64,000 nucleotides of DNA from Epinephelus fuscoguttatus (lineage: Eukaryota > Chordata > Actinopteri > Perciformes > Serranidae). Position numbers and translations under genes: made by a program. The stretch lies in the NCBI RefSeq assembly GCF_011397635.1, contig NC_064759.1, positions 23,398,428 to 23,462,427 of the forward strand, given 5' to 3'. Under the pieces are notes generated by a model. The model saw nothing but the letters and a program-made list of their open reading frames with translations. It had not been told where the DNA came from and searched no databases. The first letter of the stretch is position 1, and the number at the start of each line of letters is the position of its first letter. Of this stretch, positions 36,136 through 49,348 are shown one piece after another.

Positions 36136-39124
36136 TATATATAACTAACGTGGAATCCAAGTTGGAAACCTCCTAGATGACCGTCTCAAGACTGTTTTAA
36201 TACTATTGTTTTTAGTATCGAACTTATTCACATTCCAATTAGCATTTATCTTGTCTGCGTCGCTTTTCCATAAAGTTTTCTGATTTATCGTGGAAGGCTG
36301 CCTTTACTTTGTGCTAATAATTGGATGCTATTGAAAGGATGAGTTTCATTGATTTTGTGGATGACTGGGAGCATTACTGGCCCAGACCATAGATTGTCAG
36401 CAAGGTCTGTGTTGAGCTGGGATCGATGCCGGTGAATCTTCCCCTCTGGTTTTTATTTACTTCTGTCTCCATTGATTGAAACATGCAATAGTTCAGGGGC
36501 TATTATCACACTGACGCTAAGTTTCTCTGTCTCCCCATTGAAATAGCTCCCTCTGTTCCTCAGCAATATCTCACTCCAGCAAGTGCTCCCATCTTTCCCT
36601 TTCTAACTAATGAGTTAAGAGTATTGCTATGACCTGTAAACATCAATCATGGAGAAAGAGGGAGACAGTGACTAACTGCACCAGCAGGAGGGGGACGAAA
36701 TGAAATGAAAGTGTACAATAAAAGAAACATCCAGCCTGGTATGTGTTGGAGAAACTGAAATAAATAATACCACAAAAGAAGTTGGATAATCATCGAATGA
36801 TTGCTAGTTTTTCGATTTATGGTAAATCATCTCATCTGAGTAGAGAAACTTGAATTGTCTTATCAGTTTAATGGAGGGTGACTAATAATACCCTGAAACT
36901 TTGGCTGCATTAAACAGGAGACAAAGAAACTGAAACTTTTTTTGTTCACTCATTGTGAATTCAGCGGCGTGCTCTTAATCCAATTTAGTGCTCTTCGAGT
37001 TTGAAAAAAGCCATGAATTTCTATTCAACTGTTAAAATTAAACTTCTTTCAAACGGATAACTTGAGCAATCTGCCTTGTAGTGGCTGCCTCGCTAGATTG
37101 TTTCCACAATACAACATAGAGATGGTCCTGTGTCCCGTGTTTACATATCTTATTTCCTGACAACACGGCACAAAAGGTCAGCGTCCTATCCAACTGGGAC
37201 TCTCATGATTGAATGTAATCAGTATGTACTTGTTATTCTGAGTGCCGGGCCTTTTCTTTTATTTGCTGGCCCAGAAGTTAATTTCCCCGGTGACCTTTGT
37301 GTAATAAAACAGTATTATCTGTTTCTGGAGCCACAACAAGGAAGCAAATTAGCTTCCTCAGCAGCGTTTTGTCACTGAGGAGATCAGTTATAAGTTTATT
37401 TACTTTAATTAGATTAAGGGTGCAGTAAAGGCATGTGTCTGTGTGGGCATCATCCCTTGTCTCCTTGCATTATCTGATTGTCCCAGCCAGTGAATTGGAC
37501 AATGGTTACGCATTTTAATGATTGTTCATGCAGTCAATGGAGACACTTGCATATATTAGATAAGTGGTTTTTTGTTGTTGTTGTTGTTGTTGTTTTTTGC
37601 TGCATAAAAGATCAATCCATGCACTTTTTGAGTATTAGCATGCTTGAAGAAGTATTTTAAGTTAACCTGAGCATATAGTGCCAGTAGCTTAGACAAACTG
37701 TGAGCGCACAGACGTAATCAAGCTGTTGATTTCTCACACTTCTGCACGAACATATGTCACCTGATACTGTGGAATTCTTCTAATCCTTCCCCTACTTTTA
37801 GAGGGAGTGACGCTTTTTCTTTTAAACTGGATCCCTTTTTTTCTTAAGTGCACTCAAACAAGCTGCAATGGAACGCCTAACATTTCCTCTCCAACACATT
37901 GTGTACAATTTGTACCAGAACAACTCCTACTAGTACTGCTGCTTGTGACAGCAATGATTAAAAAAAAGTACATTTGCTTTTAAAAAAAAAATAGATTTCT
38001 CTTTTCTACATTCAAAAAAGTGATAAATAATGGGTTAGAAAGTATTTAAATGTTATTTTACTTAGATTTAATTCTAGACAATAGAACAACACTTGCACTT
38101 CACTTCATGTATTTGCTGTTTTAAATATACCCAATAGCTGTTGCAGTTTAGACTAAAGGTGAATGTGTGAGGAGAAGCTGTGAGCTGTGGAGGCCAACGT
38201 GAATGCAATGCTTTACTGACCCGAGGAATCTCTTTTATTATGGGCTCTTTGTGCCTCTCCCTCCGCTGCTCTGTCAGGCCATTCAGACCCAGTGGCAGCC
38301 ACCTACATTATATCCTGGATAGGCAGGACATTCATGCCTTTTTAACCCATTGTCCTTCCCCCTGGGGTGAGGGCCCAGAGCGGGATGTGAGAACCCCAGG
38401 CTGGGCATTGTGTCCCTTTGCGCTCTTCACACACCCGGCGGGGGACTTCCTTTCTGGTGTCACCGAAACCTGTGTGGTGTAATCCGCAGCTCCCTGCTGA
38501 GCAGGATGGGAAGGTTATTAAAAGTGCCTCTAATGTCTCGTTAATAAATCGCTTCCATTTTCCGCTTCATTTCTAAGTAATCGTGTTGGGAGTGTGGATG
38601 GGAAGGAATGTGTACCCGTTCCTGTGTTTTCAGTATCAAAGCAGCATAAAAATTAGCATGTCTTTTTATTGTCAGCTACACATATCGCAGACGCGCGAGT
38701 ACAGATCCATTAGAGATGTGACCCTCACATTAAAGATCAAGTATCTGGACCGCTGTGTGACAGGGTCAACCTACAAGGTGTTGATGCTGCTGTGATTGCC
38801 GGAGGAGAGATTTTTAAACACACTAAGTCCAGGCTGGAGGTTTCGGGTTAATGGTGTCTTATACTGTGACCCGGTGGATACTGCGTTTAGGTCTCCTCTG
38901 GGGGTAGCTCTATAAAGCAGCAGAGGTCACTTCAGTTAAAGTGCTGCTGTGTTAAGAGGTTAGAGAGCAGAGGTCCCCACAGCGTGGTATCACAAGCACT
39001 CTCCATGATGCGTTAAGGATGCTGATGCCTCTGATTGCCACAGTGGGACCTGGAGGTGAGGTTAGGGATGGCTCAGGACTGCTGGGGTAATCCCATTAAC
39101 TGTGACTCCTGTAGCCCTCTCTCC

Positions 39125-39126
<2 letters not shown>
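36136..39126. other. Gene-free desert segment, few repeats
   Basis: No gene recognised. Holds a TTG trinucleotide run (about 37,571-37,594), an A-rich patch near 37,960-37,991 and a GC-richer low-repeat block at about 38,180-39,060 that could be regulatory. Confidence 0.35.

Positions 39127-39204
<78 letters not shown>
39127..39204 (+). repeat. GT dinucleotide microsatellite, 39 units
   Basis: Perfect alternating GT over 78 bp. The open frame through it is an artefact. Confidence 0.97.
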
Positions 39205-39206
<2 letters not shown>

Positions 39207-39639
39207 CAGAGAGAGAACGAAAGAGACAGTGCCTGTCTGTGAGTGTGCAGGGGGTGACCCAAAAGACATTAGCCTGCCCTGGAGGTCAAAGGACAGACGA
39301 AATTAAAATACACGTGAATCATTCATCAAATATGAGCGTCTCTCCTGTTCTCAACAGCCGCTCAGTGTGAGTAATTACCTGTCACACAACTCACGAACCA
39401 TCAAAGCTCCCAAGTTTGTTAGTGATGACCACATTCACCCATCTTTTCTCTTGAACCACCAACTTGTTTAATATTTTACATTTAATCTGTTTTCTTCTCG
39501 CTGATCTTTTGACCTTTTATATCAACGCAAATAAGCACATAATTGTTCGTGACAACGTCTCATGTGTTGCGTATTATACAATATCTTTCTTTTGTGAAGC
39601 AGTAATTTTTGAATGGCTTGTTGTTTGACAGTTGGAAGT

Positions 39640-39960
39640 AAGAGCGGCTCAGACAGTGCGCAGGAAAGCGAGAGATCCTCTCAACAGAATCAAGTTTGTC
39701 AGTTTCATGTGGCAGTGCACATCTTGGTCCTTAGTTAAGCCGCAAATAATCAGTGAGAAATTAGCAACATGTCCAATGTGGCTGGCTTGTAAGGACTGGG
39801 CTTATCGTTGGTTAATTGGTATCAATTATCACGTGTCTCTAATTTTGGTGAGCAACAATTAGCGTGACTCGCACAAAAATATGTATTGACGTCCTTGACA
39901 GCTGCTAAGATGTCGCCATTGAGCTGATTTTAATAGCATTGTTAAAGGCTAAAAGATGGT
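39640..39960. promoter_or_regulatory. Candidate enhancer block
   Basis: A balanced-composition, repeat-free block holding GCAAATAATCAG (39741 onward), GTTAATTGG (39810), TCAATTATC (39822), a CACGTG E-box (39830-39835) and CAATTAGCG (39855). Several homeodomain cores spaced around an E-box suggest a developmental enhancer. Conservation and activity untested. Confidence 0.35.
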
Positions 39961-40933
39961 GGCCATTATGTGCTATACACTGCTAGGCTATCTGCATTTG
40001 CTCCCAGGCAGCCAGTCAATGCAAGACTACGCCTGTGGAAATATAAGTGGGGCAGTTATGGCAAACAAAAAGCTATCAGTGATTCTGAATAGAGAAAAAA
40101 ATACTGAGGGGGTCAAACGTCAATGGCAGGGAGTAGGAGAGTGTTTGGTATTGTCAATAATGGATTCTCTGTTCGAGGGTGGGATGTTCACGGGGAAAAG
40201 CTTTCGGTGGGCGGGATGTGGTGGGCCAAAGTCATTCATGCAAGAACACTATCATGTACATACTGATAAAGCAGAGCAAACACGTGATTAAGATCGAGGA
40301 TGTGGTGTCTTTCTTCCCTCTGTGAGATCAGGTGATGCCGAAGAAAAATATGAGCTTTTGTGTTTCTTTACAAAATCAACTATCCTGAGATTTTACCTTT
40401 TAAAGGTAGTTGTTTTGATAGTTTAAAATATATAAGGTCCAAATCACTTCAAGGGTTTCTGAACAACTGGACACAATCAACCATTTCCACTGCAGTTGTT
40501 GCACTTTTTTTTGTTTTTCATAGCTTTCTTTAGGCAGTGGATTTAATTAGACTGGTAAAATTGTGTTCAGCTGAAAATGTGCAGTGTTCTTGAGAGATGT
40601 TTTGATTAGATCATGACACAGTTACAGTAAAATAAAGTCATATTTTTCCACATATGAGGATCTTTTCTCAGCCTAGATTTATTTATAAACGTTTGACATG
40701 TCGGATCATCCACGTTTAAAAGGGAACATTTAATTATTTGACTGTAACTAATGCAGTTAAGATGGATATTCACAGTTATTGGTATTTGGAACAATATGGT
40801 GAGTGTGTGTATTGATCAGACTGGAGTCTTGTCGCGTCTGTCAATACCAGTAGATGAATCTAATTATGGTTCCTCTCTGTCTACTCAGTTAACTGTCAGC
40901 ATGGGAGCCCTTAGCCTGTATGTCCAGTATGTG

Positions 40934-40939
<6 letters not shown>

Positions 40940-40992
<53 letters not shown>

Positions 40993-41002
40993 ACACAAAC
41001 AC
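40940..41002 (+). repeat. AC dinucleotide microsatellite
   Basis: About 24 uninterrupted CA units followed by an interrupted ACAC/ATAC/AAAC tail. Confidence 0.95.
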
Positions 41003-41715
41003 AGAGCTATCACAACATTAGGACAGCTGGCTTAGAGTCCCACCTCCTTCCTTAACATCCCACCATAAAGCCTTAACAGTGGTGCTAAAGCAAAAGCAGC
41101 TATGATGGTTTATGATACATCTCAGTCGTACATGGATACAGATTTGTCTGGAGGAAGTTGTCTTTCATTGAGTTGCATTTCCTGATGATAACTCTGGATT
41201 TCCTCTGAGAATAATTTAGAGAGACTTAAGATGCTCCATTGTTATTTTTTTTTCATGTCTCACTGTAACAGAATCAACATAATGACCTGTTTATGCAAGT
41301 GTGATCCGAAACAACCTTATTGACACGTCACCAAAGAGTCATTTACTGTGACACTACAGCTCAGGCTGTGTTAGAATAGATACAACACAGGATGTTGTGA
41401 GCCTGTAGATTTAACACATGCAGTAAACAGAGGCGTAGAGGTGGAGACTGTATCCCCATTATAGATAATATGCAAATTATTTTCACTGATAAAATGTCTG
41501 TGTGAGCAAAACTGCAGATCAAAGTATAGAGACACTGAACAGTCTTCAAAAAGTAAACTAAAAAACATAAAAGTGGAGTGAGATTTTTATTTATTTTAGA
41601 TAGACAGGACTTCTGTTGTTTTTATTTTCTGTACTTTTGCTTTTTAGTCATTTTTGCATTGTTCTGACCAATTTATTTTCTTTAAATAACTAAATAAAAA
41701 AACAGAAAAAAACCC
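41003..41715. other. Gene-free desert segment
   Basis: AT-rich sequence; nothing recognised. Confidence 0.35.
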
Positions 41716-42160
41716 CACTGGTTTCCAACCTTGGGATCCCGATGCTTCTAAGGGTCGCCAAAACTTCACATGGGGTCACTAGCCCCTCTTGATTTTAAGG
41801 GGTGTAAGAAAATGAAAATATAAATAAATACAGGAGGCCTGTATCTCAGCATTTCAGTCATTTCTTCAAAGAAAACCACATAAAATTGTTGGTTTTAAAG
41901 TTTGGACTAATATTCAAGAAAAAACCTCCAAGCCTCCAAGGACTGAACAGCTCCAGAGTGTGTGTAAAAAAAGTCCCAGTCCCATTCTACATCTTTGACA
42001 CATTGCGGAGATACAGTACCACCATTGAGCTTGTTTAGTCTCTAAGGGGTATAATATGTGATGTTTAAAATGGTATATTGAATTTGCCTGTGTTCGGTGG
42101 ACATCTGTACAGTGCTTTTTATGGCTACCATCTTCTTGATCTAGCATCACCACCTATTCT
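41716..42160. repeat. hAT-like repeat fragment
   Basis: It begins CACTGGTTTCCAACCTTGGG and continues with GGGTCGCCAAAACTTCACAT and GGGGTCACTAGCCCC, sequence typical of fish hAT-derived repeats that start CACTGGTTCCCAACC. The opposite end is not recognisable. Confidence 0.4.
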
Positions 42161-43900
42161 TTGGATCATCATATCAATAATATATCAGCTTGATAAAACT
42201 GTGCATGTTGTCTACTATGCAAAATAGAAATGGTTCTCATAAAGACATTTTTACACAAACGGATGAAATAAACCAGTGACATGGAGATATAGTGCAAGGG
42301 GTAAAGTCTCACCCTGATGCACTTACAATCATTCCTTTATTTTTTATTTTTTGTCATGCTAAGACTAAGACTTCTGGTCTTGCATCTATAGCGCATGTAC
42401 AAAAAAATGTGGGGGAAAAACAACCCTGAAACAACAAACTAAGAACAAAATGAAAACAAGATCCCAAATAAACTGTTCACACAAGGAACTACCGAATATT
42501 TATAGATTATCTCAATAAAAAAGCTTTTTTTTTCCTTCTCCCAAGCCTTCTCCAGACAGCCAGACACCTCCATGTCACACAAGCATACAGTGCCCCATTT
42601 TTAAGGCTTATTTATTTTCACGCTTTCACACATGTACAAAAAAAGCAAGCTTTACACGTCATCCACAGACAACACTACACACGCACACCCACACATAAGC
42701 TAGTGTCTTTGTTTGTTCAGTCTGTCACTTCACCCAGCCGTGTGTGGCCGTTCAGGGACTCCCCTATCTCCACAGGTTTTTCGAGGGAAAGTCATTTGAG
42801 TTCGAAATCTTCTTTGGCAAGTGCAACACTTCATCAAGGGTGAAGACTCCCTGGCTATCAAAGATGTATCAGTTGGTCTGATAAAGCCCTTGCCCTGGTC
42901 CCCGCACAGCAACATCCCATCATAAATAAAAGCAGCAGAAAAGAGGCCTTTGTCACTGTTTATCTGGACTGCTTTTCTTCCTCGCCCTTGATTTCCTCTT
43001 CAGAAAATTGATGCACCCTTAGATTGAAGCGGAGGGCTTGACAGGTAATGGTTAGTGTGATAACTGCTCAGATTTCATCAGCCGGGGCTTTTTTTTTCTC
43101 TCTCTCTTTTTTTCTTTGTGTGCAATTGTTGGAACTTTCAGCTAGATTACCTGTCATCCAGTGCATCAGATAAAAATGCAGAGTTGAGGAGATATAGCCA
43201 ATACTGGAGCAGATGGGAAGAAAAAGATCTGGATGGAGAATGTTGGATGTGAAAGGAACAGTGAGGACACAAATTTACATTTATCTGATAGTGAGGCAAA
43301 TAGAACATATTATTAACATCACAATCACAGACGGTTTCCTGTTGGCATGGAGATCTGTGATTTATATTATGTGGTTTAAATAGTGTACATGCTACATATG
43401 CATATAATTTAGCAGTTTGCAGGGGGGGGAAATGTCCCTGCTTGAATTGTCGTTTCTGATTTGTCTAAAATACAAAACTCTATAAACCTGTAAGGTTTAA
43501 AATACTCATATTATGACTTCATTTATAAGACGTTCAATCAGAATTTTATTTTTAAGAAATATATAACCATGTATGAATGTTTTCATTATCCACACAAACA
43601 TTTTCATAGATATTTAAAATTGGAATTTCATGCTTTCTGTTGTATGAAAGGTTATTGATGTTTTGTCAGGGAGTGACAACCTCTTCACAGAAAGTCAAAT
43701 CTGCATTTGGTCGTTTGCTCCGTCGATGTTATGGTAACCAATAGAGCCGAAATCTTTGGCAGATGTGTGGCAGCAATTTTTTCTCAGCTATTATAGCATT
43801 ATAAACACTCGGTTAGAGTTACATAAAACATGCATATTTTTGACTGGGAAATTTTCTGATGAGAGAAACAGCTGTGCTGGCCTTACAATGCATTAAGTAT
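42161..43900. other. Gene-free desert segment
   Basis: No gene or clear repeat. Pyrimidine-rich tract at about 43,088-43,118. Confidence 0.35.
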
Positions 43901-44340
43901 TTCATCCCTTTTAGATGGTTAAATTGTGCATGAAATGTTGCTGGCGCAGGGTTCTCCCGAGCTGGACTGATTAGGCAACATCTGTTACATTGGGAGAAAT
44001 CCGTGTCGTTTCTAATTAGCTGTCAGGCTGCGGCTACGTTGTGCCTGATGGTGCCGAGGATCTGCCACAGGTTCCTCTCCTCGTACTGTCACCTGCTTGT
44101 GTGTCCCCCTCCTCCCCTCCTCTAGTTCCCCTTTCCCTCCCCCTCTCCCCCTTACTCTCCCTCACACACACACACACTCATCAGCTGTAATTAGAGAGCA
44201 GGGTCCATACAAAGGAGCGAGCTGGGAGCCAGGCTCGAGCCCATCTGTGCAACCCCATCATCAGCGAGCTCACAACTCCTCCAACGCTGGGGGCCGCTCC
44301 CGAGCCGGGCCCCCGCATGCTGATCATCTGAGCACACAAA
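43901..44340. promoter_or_regulatory. Candidate enhancer block
   Basis: Two balanced or GC-rich, repeat-poor segments flank a CT-rich tract (about 44,100-44,178). The first has CTAATTAGC (44012-44020) and the second an adjoining E-box and homeodomain core, CAGCTGTAATTAG (44182-44194), followed by a GC-rich stretch to about 44,335. Inferred regulatory; not tested. Confidence 0.35.
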
Positions 44341-47300
44341 ACTTTCTTCCTCTGCCTCCCTCCTCCCTGCCTTTATCTTTCTTTTTCACTTTGCTCTCTT
44401 TCACTCTGCGCTGAAAGAAAATCTATCGCAACCAGGCTAATTCATCTTGCTTTAATAAGGCTCAGACGCTGGTAAATATTAAATACACCACAGCGAGGAA
44501 CAGACAACACTGTGACCAGCTATTGACAAAACGCAGCATTAGAGGGATGGAATGAGCTGAAATCTATATGGACAAATTAACAAACACAGGAGCCTCAAAG
44601 AGACACTCACAACTGATGGTGTTTTCATTCACACACTCTGTGCCTTGTTGTTTTAATACCATATATCTTTAAGATTTAGCATCAAATTCCTTAAATCTCA
44701 AATTGTTTATTTTTGTTAGCAGAATGTCAAAAGATCTACTCCCTTTTTAACATCCCAGTGACCTTCTAAACCAGACCAGTTTCATTTCATTCATTACTAA
44801 CTGTGAACACAATATGCCATCGCTATAGGTCAACTCCAGTGCTAGTCATCACAATATCTGTCAGGTAATTCATTTCAGCAGCTAATCAATAATTCCTGTT
44901 TGCGAATGAAAAAATAGTGCAAGGGCCAATACTTTTTCTTCCTTTTCTGTGTTTTATCCATCAAATTATTTGAGTCTTTCTTTCTAAAATTTTCACGTTT
45001 CCTTTGTTTAACCTGGTAATAGTCTTTTAGAATTTAAACATATTTTTAAGAGAGGCCTAGCTAAGAGAGCAGCATTAAAATATTGTTACCAACAACCAAT
45101 GCAAACCACATAAACAGGCTGAGAGAAATGTCACACACAAGAAAAAAGTCAAAATATTCAGTTGAGATGCATCAACAGATATAAGTTTCCAAAACTATGA
45201 AAATAAAAATAAATTCAGAAGCAAAATCATTGAGCAAGTGCTTTAAATCTGACTTGCAGACACCAAACACTCTTTGAAAGTAGTCTCAGATTAATCAGGT
45301 TTCTGTTGCACAGGTGAGGGATTGTCATATTAATCTACAGAGTTTTTTGAATGCTTAAACCCTAAGAGCAATTCTTGTAGCACCATCTCTGAAACCATTA
45401 ACACTTGTATCCAATGCATTTGCTAAGAGTGCCAAACTGAATGCATTTATAACATTTAGAACTTTTTGCAAAACTGTAAACATAACTCTAAACTTTTATT
45501 GTCAGTTTACAACACACTTCTAGCAAAAGTGAAGACTGGTGTCTACATTGCTGCACTATTTTGCCAATTGCCTTTTCACACTGACATGTGCTGCCTAACT
45601 CAAGGAATGAAGGTGAGATTTAGCCTAATTTTAGCCTCATTTTTCCACTGCACTTTTGGTGTTTGAGGAGTGTTAGAAAAGTCTGAGGAAGAAAACACTT
45701 TCCCCCCTTTTTTGTATTTATACATTGTTTATAGTATTGAATACAATCCCATACTTTACACATTTGGATACCTGTGTGTATGCGTGTCCACTAAATGTAT
45801 GCCCTGCAAGCAGAAAATGTGAAAGCCACAAGTGTTCTTCATTTAAACTTTATTTATCCTATCAGTGCTATAGCAGTGCTTCATGTGCTTATTCAAATTG
45901 ACATAAATACACAATTTAAAAAAAAAAAAGTTTAAAAAGTTTTGGAAGTATTGTTTGCTTTTGGAAGAGATGTACAATGTTTTGCTGGTTTGGTACATTT
46001 TTGTAGAGTTTTGCAAAAATAGCTGTAAAAAACTGTAAATCAATCTTTCTTCATGTTAAACAAGAGTTGTCTTGCTTCAGTTGCAGATATTGTCATAGAG
46101 AATTACCCTTGTTGTAATTTTTGATTATGCATCAAATCAGTCGTAACTCTACAGTCAAATGCCTGAAAGAGAGGAATCACTAGCATACAGCTTAGTCCAT
46201 ATACTCTTTATACTCTCACTCTGTTTTCAAATAGCTGACACACAGTAAAACTTCTTTCCATTGCTTAACCTCTCAGTCTGGCTCCCTTGCTCTGTCATGA
46301 CATAGTCAGACAGCATACACATCTGTCCCCTTTGGCAATCTCTGACAAGTTCAACAGGAGAGCCTGCGAGACGAGGGGAGGAGAAGCTGCTGTAGCCGAA
46401 GCCAGAAGTTCTGCTCGAGTGGTGCCTTAAGGCAGCAGATGAGACACAAAGATAATGTAGAGGTGTTATCGAAAGACGCTTAACCGCAACTGAGAGATGC
46501 TCCGGCTGTGCCACCTTAAAAGTCAGATGTTTTATTTGAGAGCTGACAGGTACGACTTGTCATGTACAGCAGAGTATTAGTAACTCGTGTTCTTTCAGGT
46601 GTCATCAGATGTGCTCTTTAACAAGGCACTTGACTACTCAGCTTCCCGTCAGTGTTGAGATAATTTGTTGATGGACTAATCCAATCTGGATCATGTTGTG
46701 TGTGTGTTAGCTACAGTGTGTTGTGGGTGCATGTGAAAGCTCAAATACAGACAAGAGTTCTTTTAAATATGCTTTTTAGTGAGTAATTCATGTTTCACAA
46801 AATATATTTATAGCATTGATAATACTAATAAAATGATATATGCTTTTTTTGAGCATCAAACACTTAATTTCCTGTGTTCTGGTGATTTTTTTATGCACCA
46901 ATTTGTGCATTTTTTGTATTGATTTATCATGTCAATGTCCTTAATTTTGTCAAAATAAGTCCTCAGCTACTGTCATGTTTCGGGGGGAACAAATGCACAT
47001 GCTTTAAATATTTAGGTGGGTGTGTCCCTTGAGAGAGAGTATAGGGACATGCAAGAGAAAGTATAGACCTTACACTGATAGAAAAGAAATGCTTTTTATA
47101 ACACATCTGTCTAGAAAAGCCAAGCATTTTTTAAGCATTTTGCACTTTTAGGTCCAGCACTGTTGTGAGAATATTATTCATATTTAGCTAAAAATGCGTC
47201 AGGTCATCCAGGACCCATTATCTTTGCTGCTCCCATCACCCCTTTATTTCAGTTTCATGTCATTTTATGTGAGAAAAATCAGTGAAGCTACATGAATTGA

Positions 47301-47399
47301 AATGGGAAAAATATCTAAACCGGGACCTGACCCTGCGATACATAATAGTCATGCACTGAGCGGAGGAAAGATGATGAGGGAAAAAAGTTAGAGGAAAAC
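44341..47399. other. Gene-free desert segment
   Basis: Mostly AT-rich with no recognised gene. A block at about 46,200-46,520 is less AT-rich but shows no clear motif cluster. Confidence 0.35.
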
Positions 47400-47680
47400 A
47401 AATTAGTCTCTGAAGTATAGACGCGAGGCTGTCACAATTCGCCGCGAGCAAATCAAGGCAGAGAGGAAAAACAGTCTGTGACCAAGAATGACAGGCCTGA
47501 GAGAATGTCACAGCAATTGTGGGGCCATCACTGGCAAGAGATGATGGGTGATTGCTTTGCGTTCCATGGCAAGTCCATCCTGGAGGACATTGCGCACCCT
47601 TGCTCATCTGTGGCCCAACCTTTGGCGCTGACATTTAAAGTGTTGATTTTGGAGCACTTATGCTAATTGTTGTAATTTTC
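47400..47680. promoter_or_regulatory. Candidate conserved non-coding block
   Basis: Repeat-free, balanced sequence with TGACAG (47489) and its complement-type TGTCA (47506), CAATTG (47513) and GCTAATTG (47662). TGACAG is the core bound by Meis/TGIF-type homeodomain proteins. Candidate only. Confidence 0.3.
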
Positions 47681-48484
47681 CTGATGAAGCGCCATTCTGA
47701 TACCTTGATGTGGCCAAGATAGTTTTACATTTTCTATGTGGTCCTCTTTGCCATTTGCACCGTGTAGTGTCAGCTCAGAGTGCTACTGAAAGCAGACAAA
47801 ATTGCAAGCAAATTGCATCAGATTGCCAACATTGTGAAAAGGTAAATTGCTTGCAAATCTATTTAAACCACTGGCCTATTTTCATCAGCTATGGTACTTG
47901 GTATTCATGATTGCTTAATTGACGACCTTTTCTATTGTGTAGTGCTTTATGGTGCGATGGAAAACAATCTTTACCAAACCAATTACCCTTTTTTTCCTCC
48001 TCACTACTACATTAGAGCTGTGATTGCAACAGCTAGTCCTTTGTAAATGAACTTTCTGGTTTCAGGGAATAAAGTGTCATTTGTTTGATATGATGTTGTT
48101 GAGCTTTTTTTTTTCTTTTTTTTTTCGTAGAAAGCACTGCTTAAATGACGGACTGTTTTAGTTATACCCTGTCCATGTGTGACAGTAATAAGCCTATAAT
48201 AACCTTGTCCATGTGAGAGACTTGTTAAATATAGAAATATTTGGTCACACTATCAATCATGAGCATTTACCTACTGCTTAGGCTTTATAAAGCTTTGGAT
48301 GTGGCCATTTAGATTTGAACATTTGTGGCAGTTTTTGGAGCATTGTCGCAGTCGGCTGTGGAGCTAATAATGACATATGACAATAAACAGAATTTCACCT
48401 AAGGTTCTTGATGCAGAGGTTTCACTTACACTCTTCAGACATACTCTTATACTTTTTTTATTTACAGCGCAATTTTTTTCTACT
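47681..48484. other. Gene-free desert segment
   Basis: AT-rich, with a T-rich run near 48,106-48,125. Nothing else recognised. Confidence 0.35.
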
Positions 48485-49348
48485 CAGTGGTGCGCCAAGA
48501 TATTTTTCCAAGGGGTGGCCGGATGGGGACACTGAAAATCTTGGGGTGGCACACCGAAACAAAAACTGAATTTGGGGAGTTCAGTTATGTTTTAATGTTA
48601 TGTATAAATGTTTGTTGTTCTTCAAATAGGCTGTCCTTTTCCTTATAAGACAAATATACAGCTTTAATCTGGAGGGGTACTGTAACAGTAATAATGATTG
48701 GATGGAATGAGATATTTACTGGGAACAAGCCCTCTCAAGTTTAGATGAGACTCCTGGGTACCTGGGTACAATAGAGTATTACATATCTGGCAAATACACA
48801 AATATTCAAGAAAGAAGTGTTTTCTTTCTTTCTTTTTTTTTTTTTTAAAGATATTTTTGGGGGCATTTTTGCCTTTAATTGACAGGACAGGTAAATGTGA
48901 AGGGCAGAGAAAGAGAGGGAATGCCATGCAGCAAAGGGCCACAGACTGGAGTCGAACCCGGGCCGCTGCTGCAACGGCCTTGTGGGGCGCCGATGCAAGG
49001 CGCCTCTGTGCGTCGGTATCTGATGCAGACATCCACTGACAATGTGGCGGTATTTGACATTTTTGGAGTGAGAATTGGCTGCATATCATGAGTAGAGAGT
49101 TCAAGGGATCCCTTTAAAAAATGGCCATGCCAGTTATTCCCTTGCCAAAATTTAGTTGAAATGGAAAGCTTTATTTAGCCCCTTCCTGACGAGCTATGCC
49201 AACATAGTTTGTATCACTGGGTGCCTTAGGTTGTACTGTATTTTCACAGGATAAATGAGCACAGCTTCTTAAAGACAGTAATGTCAGCCTGGATTTTTGC
49301 CGCTGGGGGTGCATGGCCCTCCCTGGCCCCCCCTTCTGGGCACCACTG
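48485..49348. mobile_element. hAT-like element with 8-bp target duplication and nested SINE
   Basis: Left end CAGTGGTGCGCCAAGA; right end on the minus strand CAGTGGTGCCCAGAAG. Flanking octamers are TTTCTACT (48477-48484) and TTTCTACG (49349-49356), seven of eight identical, as expected for an aged hAT insertion. The interior phrase GGGGTGGCCGGATGGGG is common in fish repeats. There is no transposase frame. A SINE sits inside it in reverse orientation. Confidence 0.7.
48836..49040 (-). mobile_element. tRNA-derived SINE nested in a hAT-like element
   Basis: On the minus strand the B box GGTTCGACTCC, the phrase GGCCCTTTGCTGCATG, the CT-rich stretch and the A-rich tail match the SINE at 5,176. 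The 5' head differs: the A-box region is replaced by diverged sequence containing CGCCTTGCATCGGCGCC. No target duplication found. The open frames across it are artefacts. Confidence 0.75.

Noticed and set aside
39035-39370. 111-codon frame with a Cys-Val repeat
   Set aside because: It is the translation of the GT microsatellite.
48664-49104. 146-codon minus-strand open frame and overlapping frames
   Set aside because: These frames read through the SINE at 48,836-49,040 and its poly-A tail.
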